5,461 bases of DNA from Planctomycetaceae bacterium (GTDB taxonomy: Bacteria > Planctomycetota > Planctomycetia > Pirellulales > Thermoguttaceae): NCBI GenBank assembly GCA_031283825.1, contig JAITAZ010000609.1:1-5461 (forward strand), given 5' to 3'. A program made the position numbers and the translations under genes. Each line of letters starts with the position of its first letter. Position 1 is the first letter of the stretch. The notes under the pieces are model-generated. The model had not been told where the DNA came from, did not search any database, and saw only the letters and a program-made list of their open reading frames with translations. Positions 1 through 5,450 of the stretch are shown in pieces.

Positions 1-3
1 GTT

Positions 4-25
4 ACCGTATGCTAAAGCATACGGT
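4..25. repeat. Perfect 9-bp hairpin with TAAA loop
   Basis: ACCGTATGC (4-12) and GCATACGGT (17-25) are exact reverse complements around the loop TAAA. No T-tract follows on the plus strand (TAATAAAG), so it is not a classic intrinsic terminator in that direction. The gene to its left is outside the window, so its function cannot be assigned. It may be the end of a transcript coming from upstream. Confidence 0.7.
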
Positions 26-75
26 TAATAAAGTACTGTCCTTGCAGGACAATGAAAAATAAAATTGTCCAGTAA

Positions 76-150
76 AATTATTCCACTGATATATTACGAA
101 AATTTCAATCTTACCGCAACGAGCGGGAAAATTTTCGTAGAGGAATATTT
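76..150. repeat. Long imperfect hairpin carrying a shared motif
   Basis: The core stem is TACGAAAATTT (95-105) with AAATTTTCGTA (129-139), 11 perfect pairs. An inner stem CCGC (114-117)/GCGG (123-126) closes an AACGA loop. An outer stem of seven pairs joins TATTCC-type sequence (79-84 plus neighbours) to GGAATA (142-147), continuing after one mismatch. An asymmetric internal loop (85-94 against 140-141) lies between the outer and core stems. The left arm contains TTCCACTGATATATTAC (81-97), which recurs in variant form elsewhere in the window. The structure could be a transcribed regulatory RNA or a repetitive palindromic element; the sequence does not decide. Confidence 0.55.
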
Positions 151-333
151 CATGTCCAACTTTAATTAGTTTAACATTAACAACGAACAATGTACAGTAG
201 TCATGTTCTTGAAGGCGTGATTTTGTTAGAGTTGGACGAGGTTATTACAATCTGATTGCAAGACTAACAAGACTTAAGCGGCAACGATGTCTATGGTGCG
301 GTTGCGTCAATTGTTGCTAGACAGTAGAAATTC

Positions 334-351
334 GTAACCGTGAATGGTTAC
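334..351. repeat. Palindromic repeat, copy 1
   Basis: GTAACC (334-339) pairs with GGTTAC (346-351), and a G-T wobble (340 with 345) extends the stem to a TGAA tetraloop. It belongs to a family that recurs at 396-413 and 3866-3879, with an apparent consensus GTAACCGTGAACGGTTAC. All three copies are intergenic. Confidence 0.55.
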
Positions 352-395
352 ACAAATTTTAAAACGTAAAATAGAACAGCTGGTAATATTGTATT

Positions 396-413
396 GTGAT
401 CGTGAACGGTTAT
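396..413. repeat. Palindromic repeat, copy 2 (degenerate)
   Basis: The sequence GTGATCGTGAACGGTTAT has the same TGAA loop and CG..CGGTTA core as copy 1. Its stem is kept by several G-T wobbles (402/407, 401/408, 400/409 and outward). Read from the minus strand it lies about 70 bp past the stop of the decarboxylase gene. It could fold at the 3' end of that transcript, but no T-tract follows, so I do not call it a terminator. Confidence 0.45.
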
Positions 414-485
414 CATTATTTTCTACCGTAAAAAACCAATCTTTTGTTACCGATCAAAGTATAATACAATTACTACGCCTTTCAA

Positions 486-1460
486 CTAATACAGCGGCGT
501 TGGCGGACGATATTGTTCAAAGTCTATGCTTTTGAACCAATCGATTGTTTTTTTCAGACCTTCTCGCAATGTTATTTTTGGCTCCCAGTTTAATTTTTCT
601 TTGGCTAAAGAAATATCCGGTTGACGTTGTTTAGGATCGTCAGCAGGCAACGGTTTTTTCACGAAATTTATTTTACATCCGGTAATGTTCACAACAAGCT
701 CCGCAAGCTCGTTAATCGTAAACTCAACCGGATTGCCAATATTCACCGGACCAATAAAATTTTCGTCGTTATTCATCATTCTTATTATTGCTTCTATCAA
801 GTCGTCTCTGTAACAAAATGATCTTGTTTGTTTACCATCGCCAAAAATTGTAATCGGCTCGTTGCATAACGCTTGTCTTATAAAATTTGAAACCACTCGC
901 CCATCATAAGGATGCATCCTCGGACCATAAGTATTGAAAATTCTCACGATTCGAATCGGCATTTTGTGCATTCTCCAGTAATCCATAAACAAGGCTTCAG
1001 CGGCGCGTTTGCCTTCGTCATAGCAAGCTCGAGGTCCAATCGGATTAACATGACCACGATAAGATTCCTTCTGCGGATGAATTTCAGGATCGCCGTAAAC
1101 TTCGCTTGTTGACGCTTGCAAAATTTTCGCCCGACAACGTTTCGCCAAACCCAACATATTTATCGAACCCGCCAACGACGTCTTCATTGTCTTGACAGGA
1201 TTATATTGATAATGACCCGGCGCAGCCGGACACGCAAGATTGTAAATCTCGTCAACCTCCAAAAAAAGAGGAAGCGTAACATCATGACGAATCAATTCAA
1301 AATTCGGATTATTCAAAAGATGAACGACATTCGATTTCTGACTAGTAAAAAAATTGTCCAAACAAATAACGTCATGACCAAGCTCAACAAGACGCTCACA
1401 AAGATAAGACCCAAGAAAACCAGCACCGCCAGTAACAAGAATTCGTTTCAATTTAGACAT
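486..1460 (-). CDS. UDP-glucuronate decarboxylase (UDP-xylose synthase)
   Basis: This 324-residue protein belongs to the extended short-chain dehydrogenase/reductase family. Family members use tightly bound NAD+ to oxidise, decarboxylate and re-reduce UDP-glucuronate, giving UDP-xylose for cell-surface or exported glycans; the enzyme is soluble and cytosolic. The N-terminal Rossmann motif GGAGFLG is at residues 11-17, and Asp35 (LDNF) sits where the NAD ribose is bound. [15 protein letters not shown] (74-88) is the signature stretch of this enzyme group. The catalytic set is Ser/Thr around 118-119 (TSEVYG), Tyr147 and Lys151 (YDEGK). GDGKQTRSF (207-215) and [10 protein letters not shown] (274-283) complete the substrate-binding half. 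The length is normal for the short soluble type, and no transmembrane anchor is present. The ATG at 1458-1460 gives the expected distance to the glycine motif, but no Shine-Dalgarno precedes it. The lipoprotein gene lies 220 bp upstream on the same strand, so an operon is doubtful. Related dTDP-glucose dehydratases are less likely because the decarboxylase signatures are intact. Confidence 0.93.
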   Translation of the reverse strand: MSKLKRILVTGGAGFLGSYLCERLVELGHDVICLDNFFTSQKSNVVHLLNNPNFELIRHDVTLPLFLEVDEIYNLACPAAPGHYQYNPVKTMKTSLAGSINMLGLAKRCRAKILQASTSEVYGDPEIHPQKESYRGHVNPIGPRACYDEGKRAAEALFMDYWRMHKMPIRIVRIFNTYGPRMHPYDGRVVSNFIRQALCNEPITIFGDGKQTRSFCYRDDLIEAIIRMMNNDENFIGPVNIGNPVEFTINELAELVVNITGCKINFVKKPLPADDPKQRQPDISLAKEKLNWEPKITLREGLKKTIDWFKSIDFEQYRPPTPLY

Positions 1461-1571
1461 AATTTGTGTTTGAAAATAAATAACGTAATTATTCAGTTGT
1501 AATTTTTTTAAAAGACAGAAAAGACTTTAAGAACAAATAGGACATCGTTGTTGTTTTACGTCGAATATTGA

Positions 1572-1631
1572 CAACTCAAAAACGCCGTTCCTTGCGACTT
1601 TAATTTTTGGTTTCAACTAATGCCGTTCCTT
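1572..1631. promoter_or_regulatory. Imperfect direct repeat upstream of decarboxylase
   Basis: GCCGTTCCTT occurs twice (1584-1593 and 1622-1631), 38 bp apart. Each copy is preceded by a CAACT(C)AA stretch (1572-1579 and 1614-1620), so the repeated unit is about 18-22 bp. On the minus strand, the direction of the downstream gene, the core reads AAGGAACGGC. The paired sites about 125 and 160 bp upstream of the start codon could be a regulator-binding site or tandem promoter elements. No match to a known operator is claimed. Confidence 0.3.
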
Positions 1632-1641
1632 CTGTCCCCTT

Positions 1642-1683
1642 AAAAAAACTACGACTGAATAGACCATAATTAACCTTTATTCA
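1642..1683 (-). terminator. Weak possible terminator after lipoprotein gene
   Basis: Read on the minus strand, TGAATA (1683-1678, including the TGA stop) can pair with TATTCA (1661-1656). A run of seven T (1648-1642) follows after a short gap. The stem is only six A/T-rich pairs with a 16-nt loop, so this is a weak candidate and the lipoprotein transcript may instead read through into the decarboxylase gene. Confidence 0.2.
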
Positions 1684-2256
1684 ATGATGATGCGGATCTG
1701 CCGAAAGATTTGCAACAGGCGAACCGACGCGATGTAAGTGATCTTTATCGATATAAAATACTTCGATAGCTTCGTCGTCGCTGATTGTGTGCGGGATTGG
1801 CCATCCGACGTTTATAGTTTCTTTGAAGTAGATAGTAATTTTGTAGTGAGCATGATGAACTTGAGCTGGACCAACAAGCGGGAAAAATCTGGGTTCGTCA
1901 ACATAGTCGGCGATTAGTTCTTTTGTGATACCGACGATGTCTCGCCGACATGTTTCTAGTCCGGGTACTTGACCGGTTATTGGTCGGATTTTTTCAAATT
2001 GTCTGACGCATTGGTCGTCTGTTGGCGGGTCTAGCGCAACGTGATCTGTTCCTTCGATTGGGTCGAGAATATCGACTCCGTTGAATCGGCTGCTTTCGTA
2101 AGCCAAGTCTTCGTATCCGCTTTGAATAAACGGAAGAACTAATACCGGCACGCTAAAAGGACCAAGCGATGGTCCAGCAGTAAAACAACCAGAAGACGAC
2201 AATAATACAAAAAACAACAATCCCACTACGCCTGAACGAATGTATAAACGCGACAT
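1681..2256 (-). CDS. Putative lipoprotein, conserved planctomycete-type family
   Basis: This is a 191-residue protein of unknown function. I chose the ATG at 2254-2256 because GAGGT, a good Shine-Dalgarno, lies just upstream (2265-2261). The longer frame, starting at a TTG at 2307, only adds 17 residues ahead of a signal peptide. Residues 1-24 form a lipoprotein-type signal: Arg3/Arg7, a hydrophobic stretch (GVVGLLFFVLL) and the box SSSGC, with Cys24 as the probable lipidated residue, although the -3 position is Ser instead of the usual Leu. Cys83 and Cys103 could form a disulfide outside the cytoplasm. The C-terminal third is the most characteristic part: FPLVGPAQVHHAHYK (125-139), GWPIP (151-155) and YIDKDHLH (168-175), plus three terminal His. 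These blocks resemble a family I remember from planctomycetes; no function is established. His134, 135, 137, 173 and 175 might bind a metal or cofactor, which is inference. The M42 gene is divergent, 520 bp away. Confidence 0.8.
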   Translation of the reverse strand: MSRLYIRSGVVGLLFFVLLSSSGCFTAGPSLGPFSVPVLVLPFIQSGYEDLAYESSRFNGVDILDPIEGTDHVALDPPTDDQCVRQFEKIRPITGQVPGLETCRRDIVGITKELIADYVDEPRFFPLVGPAQVHHAHYKITIYFKETINVGWPIPHTISDDEAIEVFYIDKDHLHRVGSPVANLSADPHHH

Positions 2257-2432
2257 GCCTACCTCGATTTTTAATGGTTTTGACTTCGTAAAACAACACG
2301 TAAACAAAGTTATCAGTTAAACTTGAGAATCACTGCGATTTTCCTCAGACAAAATTTAATCCGCAAAACAACCGCAACAAAAAATGACTCTTTTGTGAGA
2401 TTATCGTTAAAATAAGATACCGAACTTGCGGA

Positions 2433-2454
2433 TTTTTCCAATTTTTTGGAAAAA
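2433..2454. repeat. AT-rich 9-bp perfect palindrome
   Basis: TTTTTCCAA (2433-2441) and TTGGAAAAA (2446-2454) are exact reverse complements around a 4-nt T loop. Neither strand shows a T-tract placed as in an intrinsic terminator after a GC-rich stem. It sits between two divergent genes and could be an operator or a barrier between transcripts. Confidence 0.55.
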
Positions 2455-2458
2455 ACGA

Positions 2459-2487
2459 TTTACACAAGGGTTATTTTTAGTTGTAAC
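2459..2487 (+). promoter_or_regulatory. Possible sigma-70-type promoter
   Basis: TTTACA (2459-2464, five of six matches to TTGACA) is followed after 17 bp by TGTAAC (2482-2487, four of six matches to TATAAT). Transcription would start near 2494, at the left edge of the candidate structured RNA, and could also serve the peptidase gene. If this promoter is real, the outer stem of that RNA as drawn would not be transcribed, so the two calls compete. Confidence 0.25.
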
Positions 2488-2587
2488 TCATGCTACTCAG
2501 TATTTGTCCGTCAGTAGGCGTTTATTGATCAGATAGGCGGTAATAGGTTCGCAACCTGATCTGGGGCAGCAAGTGCGTAACATGAGT
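2486..2587. ncRNA. Possible structured RNA, family unknown
   Basis: An outer stem ACTCATG (2486-2492)/CATGAGT (2581-2587) of seven perfect pairs encloses about 88 nt that contain further helices. These are CTACT (2493-2497)/AGTAG (2513-2517) stacked directly on it, GATCA (2527-2531)/TGATC (2557-2561), and GGTT (2546-2549)/AACC (2553-2556) with a CGC loop. The stretch is visibly richer in G and C than its AT-rich surroundings, and a near-duplicate GTAGGCG...ATAGGCGG lies in the middle. The order of helices suggests a multi-branched, closed RNA domain. I compared it by memory with TPP, cobalamin, SAM and c-di-GMP riboswitches, SRP RNA, RNase P, 6S and tmRNA and found no match beyond one ACCTGATCTGG word typical of TPP elements. 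The strand is uncertain: on the plus strand it could be a leader of the peptidase gene. Confidence 0.35.
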
Positions 2588-2596
2588 GAATAAAAC

Positions 2597-2625
2597 AAAT
2601 TTTCTGCTGATATTACTTAAAATTT
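2597..2625. repeat. Small hairpin with recurring motif in loop
   Basis: AAATTTT (2597-2603) pairs with AAAATTT (2619-2625). The sequence across the left arm and loop, TTTCTGCTGATATTAC (2601-2616), is a variant of the motif seen at 81-97, 3922-3938 (inverted) and 4063-4079. Confidence 0.4.
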
Positions 2626-2635
2626 ATATCTTCGC

Positions 2636-2663
2636 TTGCGGCGTTTGAAAAGTCGTATATACT
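2636..2663 (+). promoter_or_regulatory. Weak promoter candidate for peptidase gene
   Basis: TATACT (2658-2663) is a good -10-like hexamer, but the hexamer 16 bp upstream, TTGCGG (2636-2641), keeps only the TTG of a -35 box. It would give a leader of about 107 nt ahead of the ATG at 2777. This is a guess based on hexamer similarity only. Confidence 0.25.
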
Positions 2664-2742
2664 CTTTGCCTTCGATTTTTGAATTTCGTCATTTTAGCGA
2701 AACTCAAAATATTCAACTTTACAAACCCTAAAACGTCAACAT

Positions 2743-2775
2743 CAATTAACTCACAATTAACTCAAAATTAATTTA
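2743..2775 (+). repeat. 11-bp tandem repeat abutting a start codon
   Basis: CAATTAACTCA occurs at 2743-2753 and again exactly at 2754-2764, followed by a degraded third unit AAATTAATTTA at 2765-2775. The array ends one base before the ATG of the peptidase gene and fills the place where a Shine-Dalgarno would be. No purine-rich ribosome-binding sequence is present. An unstructured A/T-rich leader may take its place, or the repeat may bind a regulator with one site per helical turn. Confidence 0.6.
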
Positions 2776-2776
2776 A

Positions 2777-3856
2777 ATGGAAACTCAATTGGAAACTCAA
2801 TCAAAAGAATTTTTAAAACAAATTCTCACTGCGCCTAGCACAACTGGATTCGAAGAACCGGTTCAAAATATTGTTCGACAATACGCTCAATCATTCGCCG
2901 ATACTATCAATACCGACATTCACGGAAACGTAATCGCCGCTCGAAATCCAGACGCGGCGTTGCGTATTATGCTCGCCGGTCATTGCGATCAAATCGGTTT
3001 GATTGTCAACTATATCGACGAGAAAGGCTACATTTATATTCTCACGGTCGGCGGTTGGGACTTGCAGAATCTTGTCGGAATTCGAGTCAAAATCTGGACG
3101 GCAAACGGCGCTATCGACGGAGTTATCGGCAAAAAACCAATTCACCTGCTCGACGAAGAAGAACGAAAAAAAATCCCAAAAATCCACGACCTCTGGATCG
3201 ATATCGGCGCAAAAGATAAAGACGAAGCCGCAAAATTCGTAAATATCGGCGACCCAATCACTGTCGAACTCGAATACCGCGAATTACTCAACAATCTTAT
3301 CGCCGCACCCGCAACCGACGATAAAGCCGGACTTTGGGTCGCATTCGAAGCACTAAGACGAATCGACGGCAATAAACTAAAAGAATTAAATGTCGGCGTT
3401 TTTGCAGTTTCTACAGTTCAGGAAGAAGTCGGTTTACGCGGCTCGAGAACAAGCGCTTTCGGAGTCGATCCGCACATCGGAATCGCTACCGACGTTACGC
3501 ACGCAACCGATTGTCCAACAGTCGAAAAAAAACAAAACGGAGACGTTAAACTCGGAGACGGTCCCGTGTTGTCAAGAGGTCCAAATTTCACCACAAAATT
3601 GGTAAACGCTCTGGTTGAAATCGCAAAAAAACATAAAATCCCGGTGCAAATCGCGGCGGAAGGAAGAATAAGCGGCACCGATGCAGCGTCAATTCAAGTA
3701 AATAAATCCGGCGTCGCTACTGCGTTAATAAGTATTCCAAATCGATACATGCACACGCCGGTCGAAGTTATCTCGCTAACAGATATTGAACACGCGGCAA
3801 ATCTAATGGCGAAATTTTGCGAATCCGCTACAAAAGATATTTCATACATCCCGTAA
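2777..3856 (+). CDS. M42-family metallo-aminopeptidase
   Basis: This 359-residue protein is a complete member of the M42 family (tetrahedral or FrvX-type aminopeptidases, sometimes annotated as endoglucanases). Known members are cytosolic dodecamers that use two metal ions to remove N-terminal residues from short peptides, working after the proteasome or other proteases. The two-metal site is intact: His69 (AGHCDQIG), Asp181/Asp182 (TDDKAG), catalytic Glu216 and ligand Glu217 (QEEVGLRG), Asp239 (ATDVTHATD) and His326 (MHTPVE). Their spacing matches that of the characterised archaeal enzyme from memory. The insert between about 75 and 170 is the usual dimerisation domain, and GRISGTDA (296-303) is a family motif. 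There is no signal peptide. The start ATG gives the normal N-terminus (LLTAPSTTGFEEPV-like) but lacks a Shine-Dalgarno. A probable terminator follows 9 bp after the stop. Substrate preference cannot be read from sequence. Confidence 0.93.
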   Translation: METQLETQSKEFLKQILTAPSTTGFEEPVQNIVRQYAQSFADTINTDIHGNVIAARNPDAALRIMLAGHCDQIGLIVNYIDEKGYIYILTVGGWDLQNLVGIRVKIWTANGAIDGVIGKKPIHLLDEEERKKIPKIHDLWIDIGAKDKDEAAKFVNIGDPITVELEYRELLNNLIAAPATDDKAGLWVAFEALRRIDGNKLKELNVGVFAVSTVQEEVGLRGSRTSAFGVDPHIGIATDVTHATDCPTVEKKQNGDVKLGDGPVLSRGPNFTTKLVNALVEIAKKHKIPVQIAAEGRISGTDAASIQVNKSGVATALISIPNRYMHTPVEVISLTDIEHAANLMAKFCESATKDISYIP

Positions 3857-3865
3857 ATAATTTGC

Positions 3866-3884
3866 AACCGTTCACGGTTTTTTA
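3866..3884 (+). terminator. Probable Rho-independent terminator of peptidase gene
   Basis: AACCG (3866-3870) and CGGTT (3875-3879) form a stem with loop TTCA, followed by more T residues (3880-3883) and TTTAAA. It lies just after the peptidase stop codon. The stem is short, so efficiency may be modest. The sequence is also the third copy, in opposite orientation, of the GTAACCGTGAACGGTTAC-like palindrome found at 334-351 and 396-413. Confidence 0.5.
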
Positions 3885-3886
3885 AA

Positions 3887-3907
3887 TTCGGAATTCGGAA
3901 TTCGGAA
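3887..3907. repeat. TTCGGAA heptamer tandem array (3 copies)
   Basis: Three exact TTCGGAA units run head to tail (3887-3893, 3894-3900, 3901-3907), preceded by TTTAAA. Junctions create GAATTC palindromes. The same array in inverted orientation lies at 4141-4168, and another appears to start at 5454. Confidence 0.9.
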
Positions 3908-4138
3908 TTATTTTTATTTTTGTATTATATCAGCGGAATTTTTTGTAACGATAATTCCTCGAATTATGTTTTCCTAATTTTCTGCATTTTTTGCGTTTTT
4001 TGCGTTGAAATTTTTTATCAAATTTAAACGCAGAATATTGCAGAAATAAACCGTTATAAATATTCCGCTGAAATATTACATTTATTTTTCATTTGCAAAT
4101 TTTCATTTGTATTTTTCGCGATTATCCGTGTTTAAAAT

Positions 4139-4170
<32 letters not shown>

Positions 4171-4194
4171 TAAAATAACCATAACGAATTTATT

Positions 4195-5445
4195 ATGTCA
4201 ACGACATCAGCGGCGTCGTTTTTTTCGATTGCGATAGAGGCGGCGTTTAAACTTAAAACTCCGATGGCGTCTGCCGGAATATTGAACGCTGTAGCTTCGG
4301 CTCAACTCGACGCGGGCTTGCTCGACGACGCTTTTATTACGATTGACAAATTTTCGGTTTTTTCTGAGCGTCGATCTTTTCTGCTTAACTCTGCAATTAA
4401 CGCGGCGAACAAAAAGGAATCGGAAAAAGTTTTTTGTCTGTTGCAAAAATTGATTGAAATTGATCCTGAATCGTCTGCGGTAGCGGGTCGATTAGCTCAA
4501 ATGTTTCTTGAGAATAACGAGTTTGAAACGGCGATAAAAATTGTCAAGTCGATAAAGAATCCGTTTGATTCTTGGCGGAGTCGATTTGAGTTTGCGGTCA
4601 ATGTGCTTGAGTTTAATATCGACGCTGCACGAGAAATTATTGAAACGATAAAAGACGTCGATTATCGCGACTGGGGCGAGCTTGCTTTTGCGCAACGAAT
4701 AATCAAAACCGGCGATTTTAACGCGGCAATAAAAACGATTGATCGATTTTCGACGTCGTTGCGTCGTGCGTGGTCGTGTTTTGAGTTGAGCAAATTATCG
4801 GTTCGAGGTTCGGCGGAGGAGTTGCGTTTGTTCGAGTTGGCGGAGTCAATTTTCGATTCGATTGACGTTGACTCAAAAAATGCAGAATCGATTGCAATTG
4901 CGTTGAGAATTATCGGCAAATTCGCTTACAATTCAGGGAGTTTAACAGAGAAAAAAAACGACTCAACGACTCAAAACGGAGTCGCAATTAAAGCAATCGG
5001 CGAGAGATTTCTTGAGTTATCGGAGTCGTCGATTACGTTAATTCCGGCGACTGTTCAGAGGTTGCGGGCGAAATTATTTTTGACCGGCGATCTTTTAGAA
5101 TTACGTCTAATTGACGGCGCAAAAAATTATATCGATAGACGCGAATTAGAAAACGACGAATTCAACGCGATTGACCAAAGTAAAATTTGGCAATGGTCTG
5201 CGGAATCCGACCCGCGTTGCGAATCCGATTGGACAAAAGCCGTAAAAGCCGTAAGTTTTGCGCAACGAAAATCTGAAGAGTTAGGATTTGCCGAAAGAAT
5301 GTCGGAAATCATACGCAGATTCGCGTTGAGAAACTGCAAGTTTCAACCTTGCGGCAAGCCTGAAGAGGATTCCCGTAATCTGTCCGCAAGACTATTTGAA
5401 GAACATTACTACAGCCCCTTCGCCATAGAAAATTGCGAATGCTGA
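4195..5445 (+). CDS. Uncharacterised helical-repeat (TPR-like) protein
   Basis: I do not recognise this 416-residue protein. It is predicted from composition to be almost wholly alpha-helical. Its first half repeats a 32-36-residue helix-turn-helix unit of the pattern (G/N)-x-(F/L/I)-(D/E)-x-A-hydrophobic-x-hydrophobic. Clear units start near GLLDDAFITI (41), NEFETAIKIV (108), NIDAAREIIE (141) and GDFNAAIKTI (173), with a weaker one near ESEKVFCLLQ (75). The roughly 33-residue spacing of the last three fits degenerate tetratricopeptide-like repeats, suggesting a protein-binding solenoid. The second half (about 210-380) is also helical without clear repeats. The C-terminal tail carries Cys381, Cys386, Cys414 and Cys416. 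No signal peptide or membrane segment is apparent, so it is probably cytosolic. The ATG at 4195 has no Shine-Dalgarno, and the heptamer array lies 26 bp upstream. No neighbour indicates a partner. Confidence 0.75.
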   Translation: MSTTSAASFFSIAIEAAFKLKTPMASAGILNAVASAQLDAGLLDDAFITIDKFSVFSERRSFLLNSAINAANKKESEKVFCLLQKLIEIDPESSAVAGRLAQMFLENNEFETAIKIVKSIKNPFDSWRSRFEFAVNVLEFNIDAAREIIETIKDVDYRDWGELAFAQRIIKTGDFNAAIKTIDRFSTSLRRAWSCFELSKLSVRGSAEELRLFELAESIFDSIDVDSKNAESIAIALRIIGKFAYNSGSLTEKKNDSTTQNGVAIKAIGERFLELSESSITLIPATVQRLRAKLFLTGDLLELRLIDGAKNYIDRRELENDEFNAIDQSKIWQWSAESDPRCESDWTKAVKAVSFAQRKSEELGFAERMSEIIRRFALRNCKFQPCGKPEEDSRNLSARLFEEHYYSPFAIENCEC

Positions 5446-5450
5446 TAATT

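Larger units (their letters stand above)
1..485. other. Gene-free region with several hairpins
   Basis: I find no convincing coding sequence here. The open frames at 2-190 (minus) and 344-535 (plus) have unremarkable composition, no recognisable domain and run through palindromes, and the second overlaps the end of the decarboxylase gene. The region holds a 9-bp perfect hairpin (4-25), two alternative hairpins sharing one strand (38-50 or 47-70), a long imperfect hairpin (76-150) and two copies of a short palindrome (334-351 and 396-413). Between 190 and 330 I see only minor items. CAAGACT is repeated directly at 259-265 and 268-274. GCAAC (281-285) could pair with GTTGC (313-317) while GTCTA (289-293) pairs with TAGAC (318-322), a crossing arrangement that could be a pseudoknot but is short enough to be chance. 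Confidence 0.6.
2257..2776. other. Divergent intergenic region, gene-free
   Basis: This 520-bp spacer separates the minus-strand lipoprotein gene from the plus-strand peptidase gene and must hold promoters for both. No coding sequence is supported. From left to right it contains the Shine-Dalgarno of the lipoprotein gene, an AT-rich palindrome (2433-2454), a possible structured RNA (2486-2587), a small hairpin with a recurring motif (2597-2625), a weak promoter candidate (2636-2663) and an 11-bp tandem repeat ending just before the peptidase start. I could not pick a convincing promoter for the minus-strand gene. Confidence 0.6.

Noticed and set aside
2..535. Small proteins at 2-190 (minus) and 344-535 (plus)
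   Set aside because: Both frames run through palindromes, have no ribosome-binding site or family signature, and the second overlaps the 3' end of the decarboxylase gene.
1116..1502. Open frame of 128 codons on the plus strand
   Set aside because: It is antisense to the well-supported decarboxylase gene, has a composition rich in Arg, Thr and Asn typical of shadow frames, and has no recognisable domain.
2257..2307. Longer start for the lipoprotein at a TTG codon (2307)
   Set aside because: It would place 17 extra residues ahead of a well-formed lipoprotein signal peptide, whereas the ATG at 2256 has a GAGGT ribosome-binding site.
2545..2557. tRNA or tmRNA T-arm suggested by AGGTTCGCAACCT
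   Set aside because: The loop TTCGCAA lacks the A at the conserved position 58, and no acceptor stem, anticodon arm or CCA end can be placed around it.
2554..2564. TPP riboswitch suggested by the word ACCTGATCTGG
   Set aside because: The 11-base word matches the TPP consensus, but the partner CTGAGA element and the following TAATGCCAGCG-AGGGA segment are missing, and the downstream gene is a peptidase with no link to thiamine. The word is explained by pairing with the nearby GATCAG.
2486..2587. Bacterial SRP RNA
   Set aside because: The invariant GGAAGG-AGCAGCC core of domain IV is absent on both strands.
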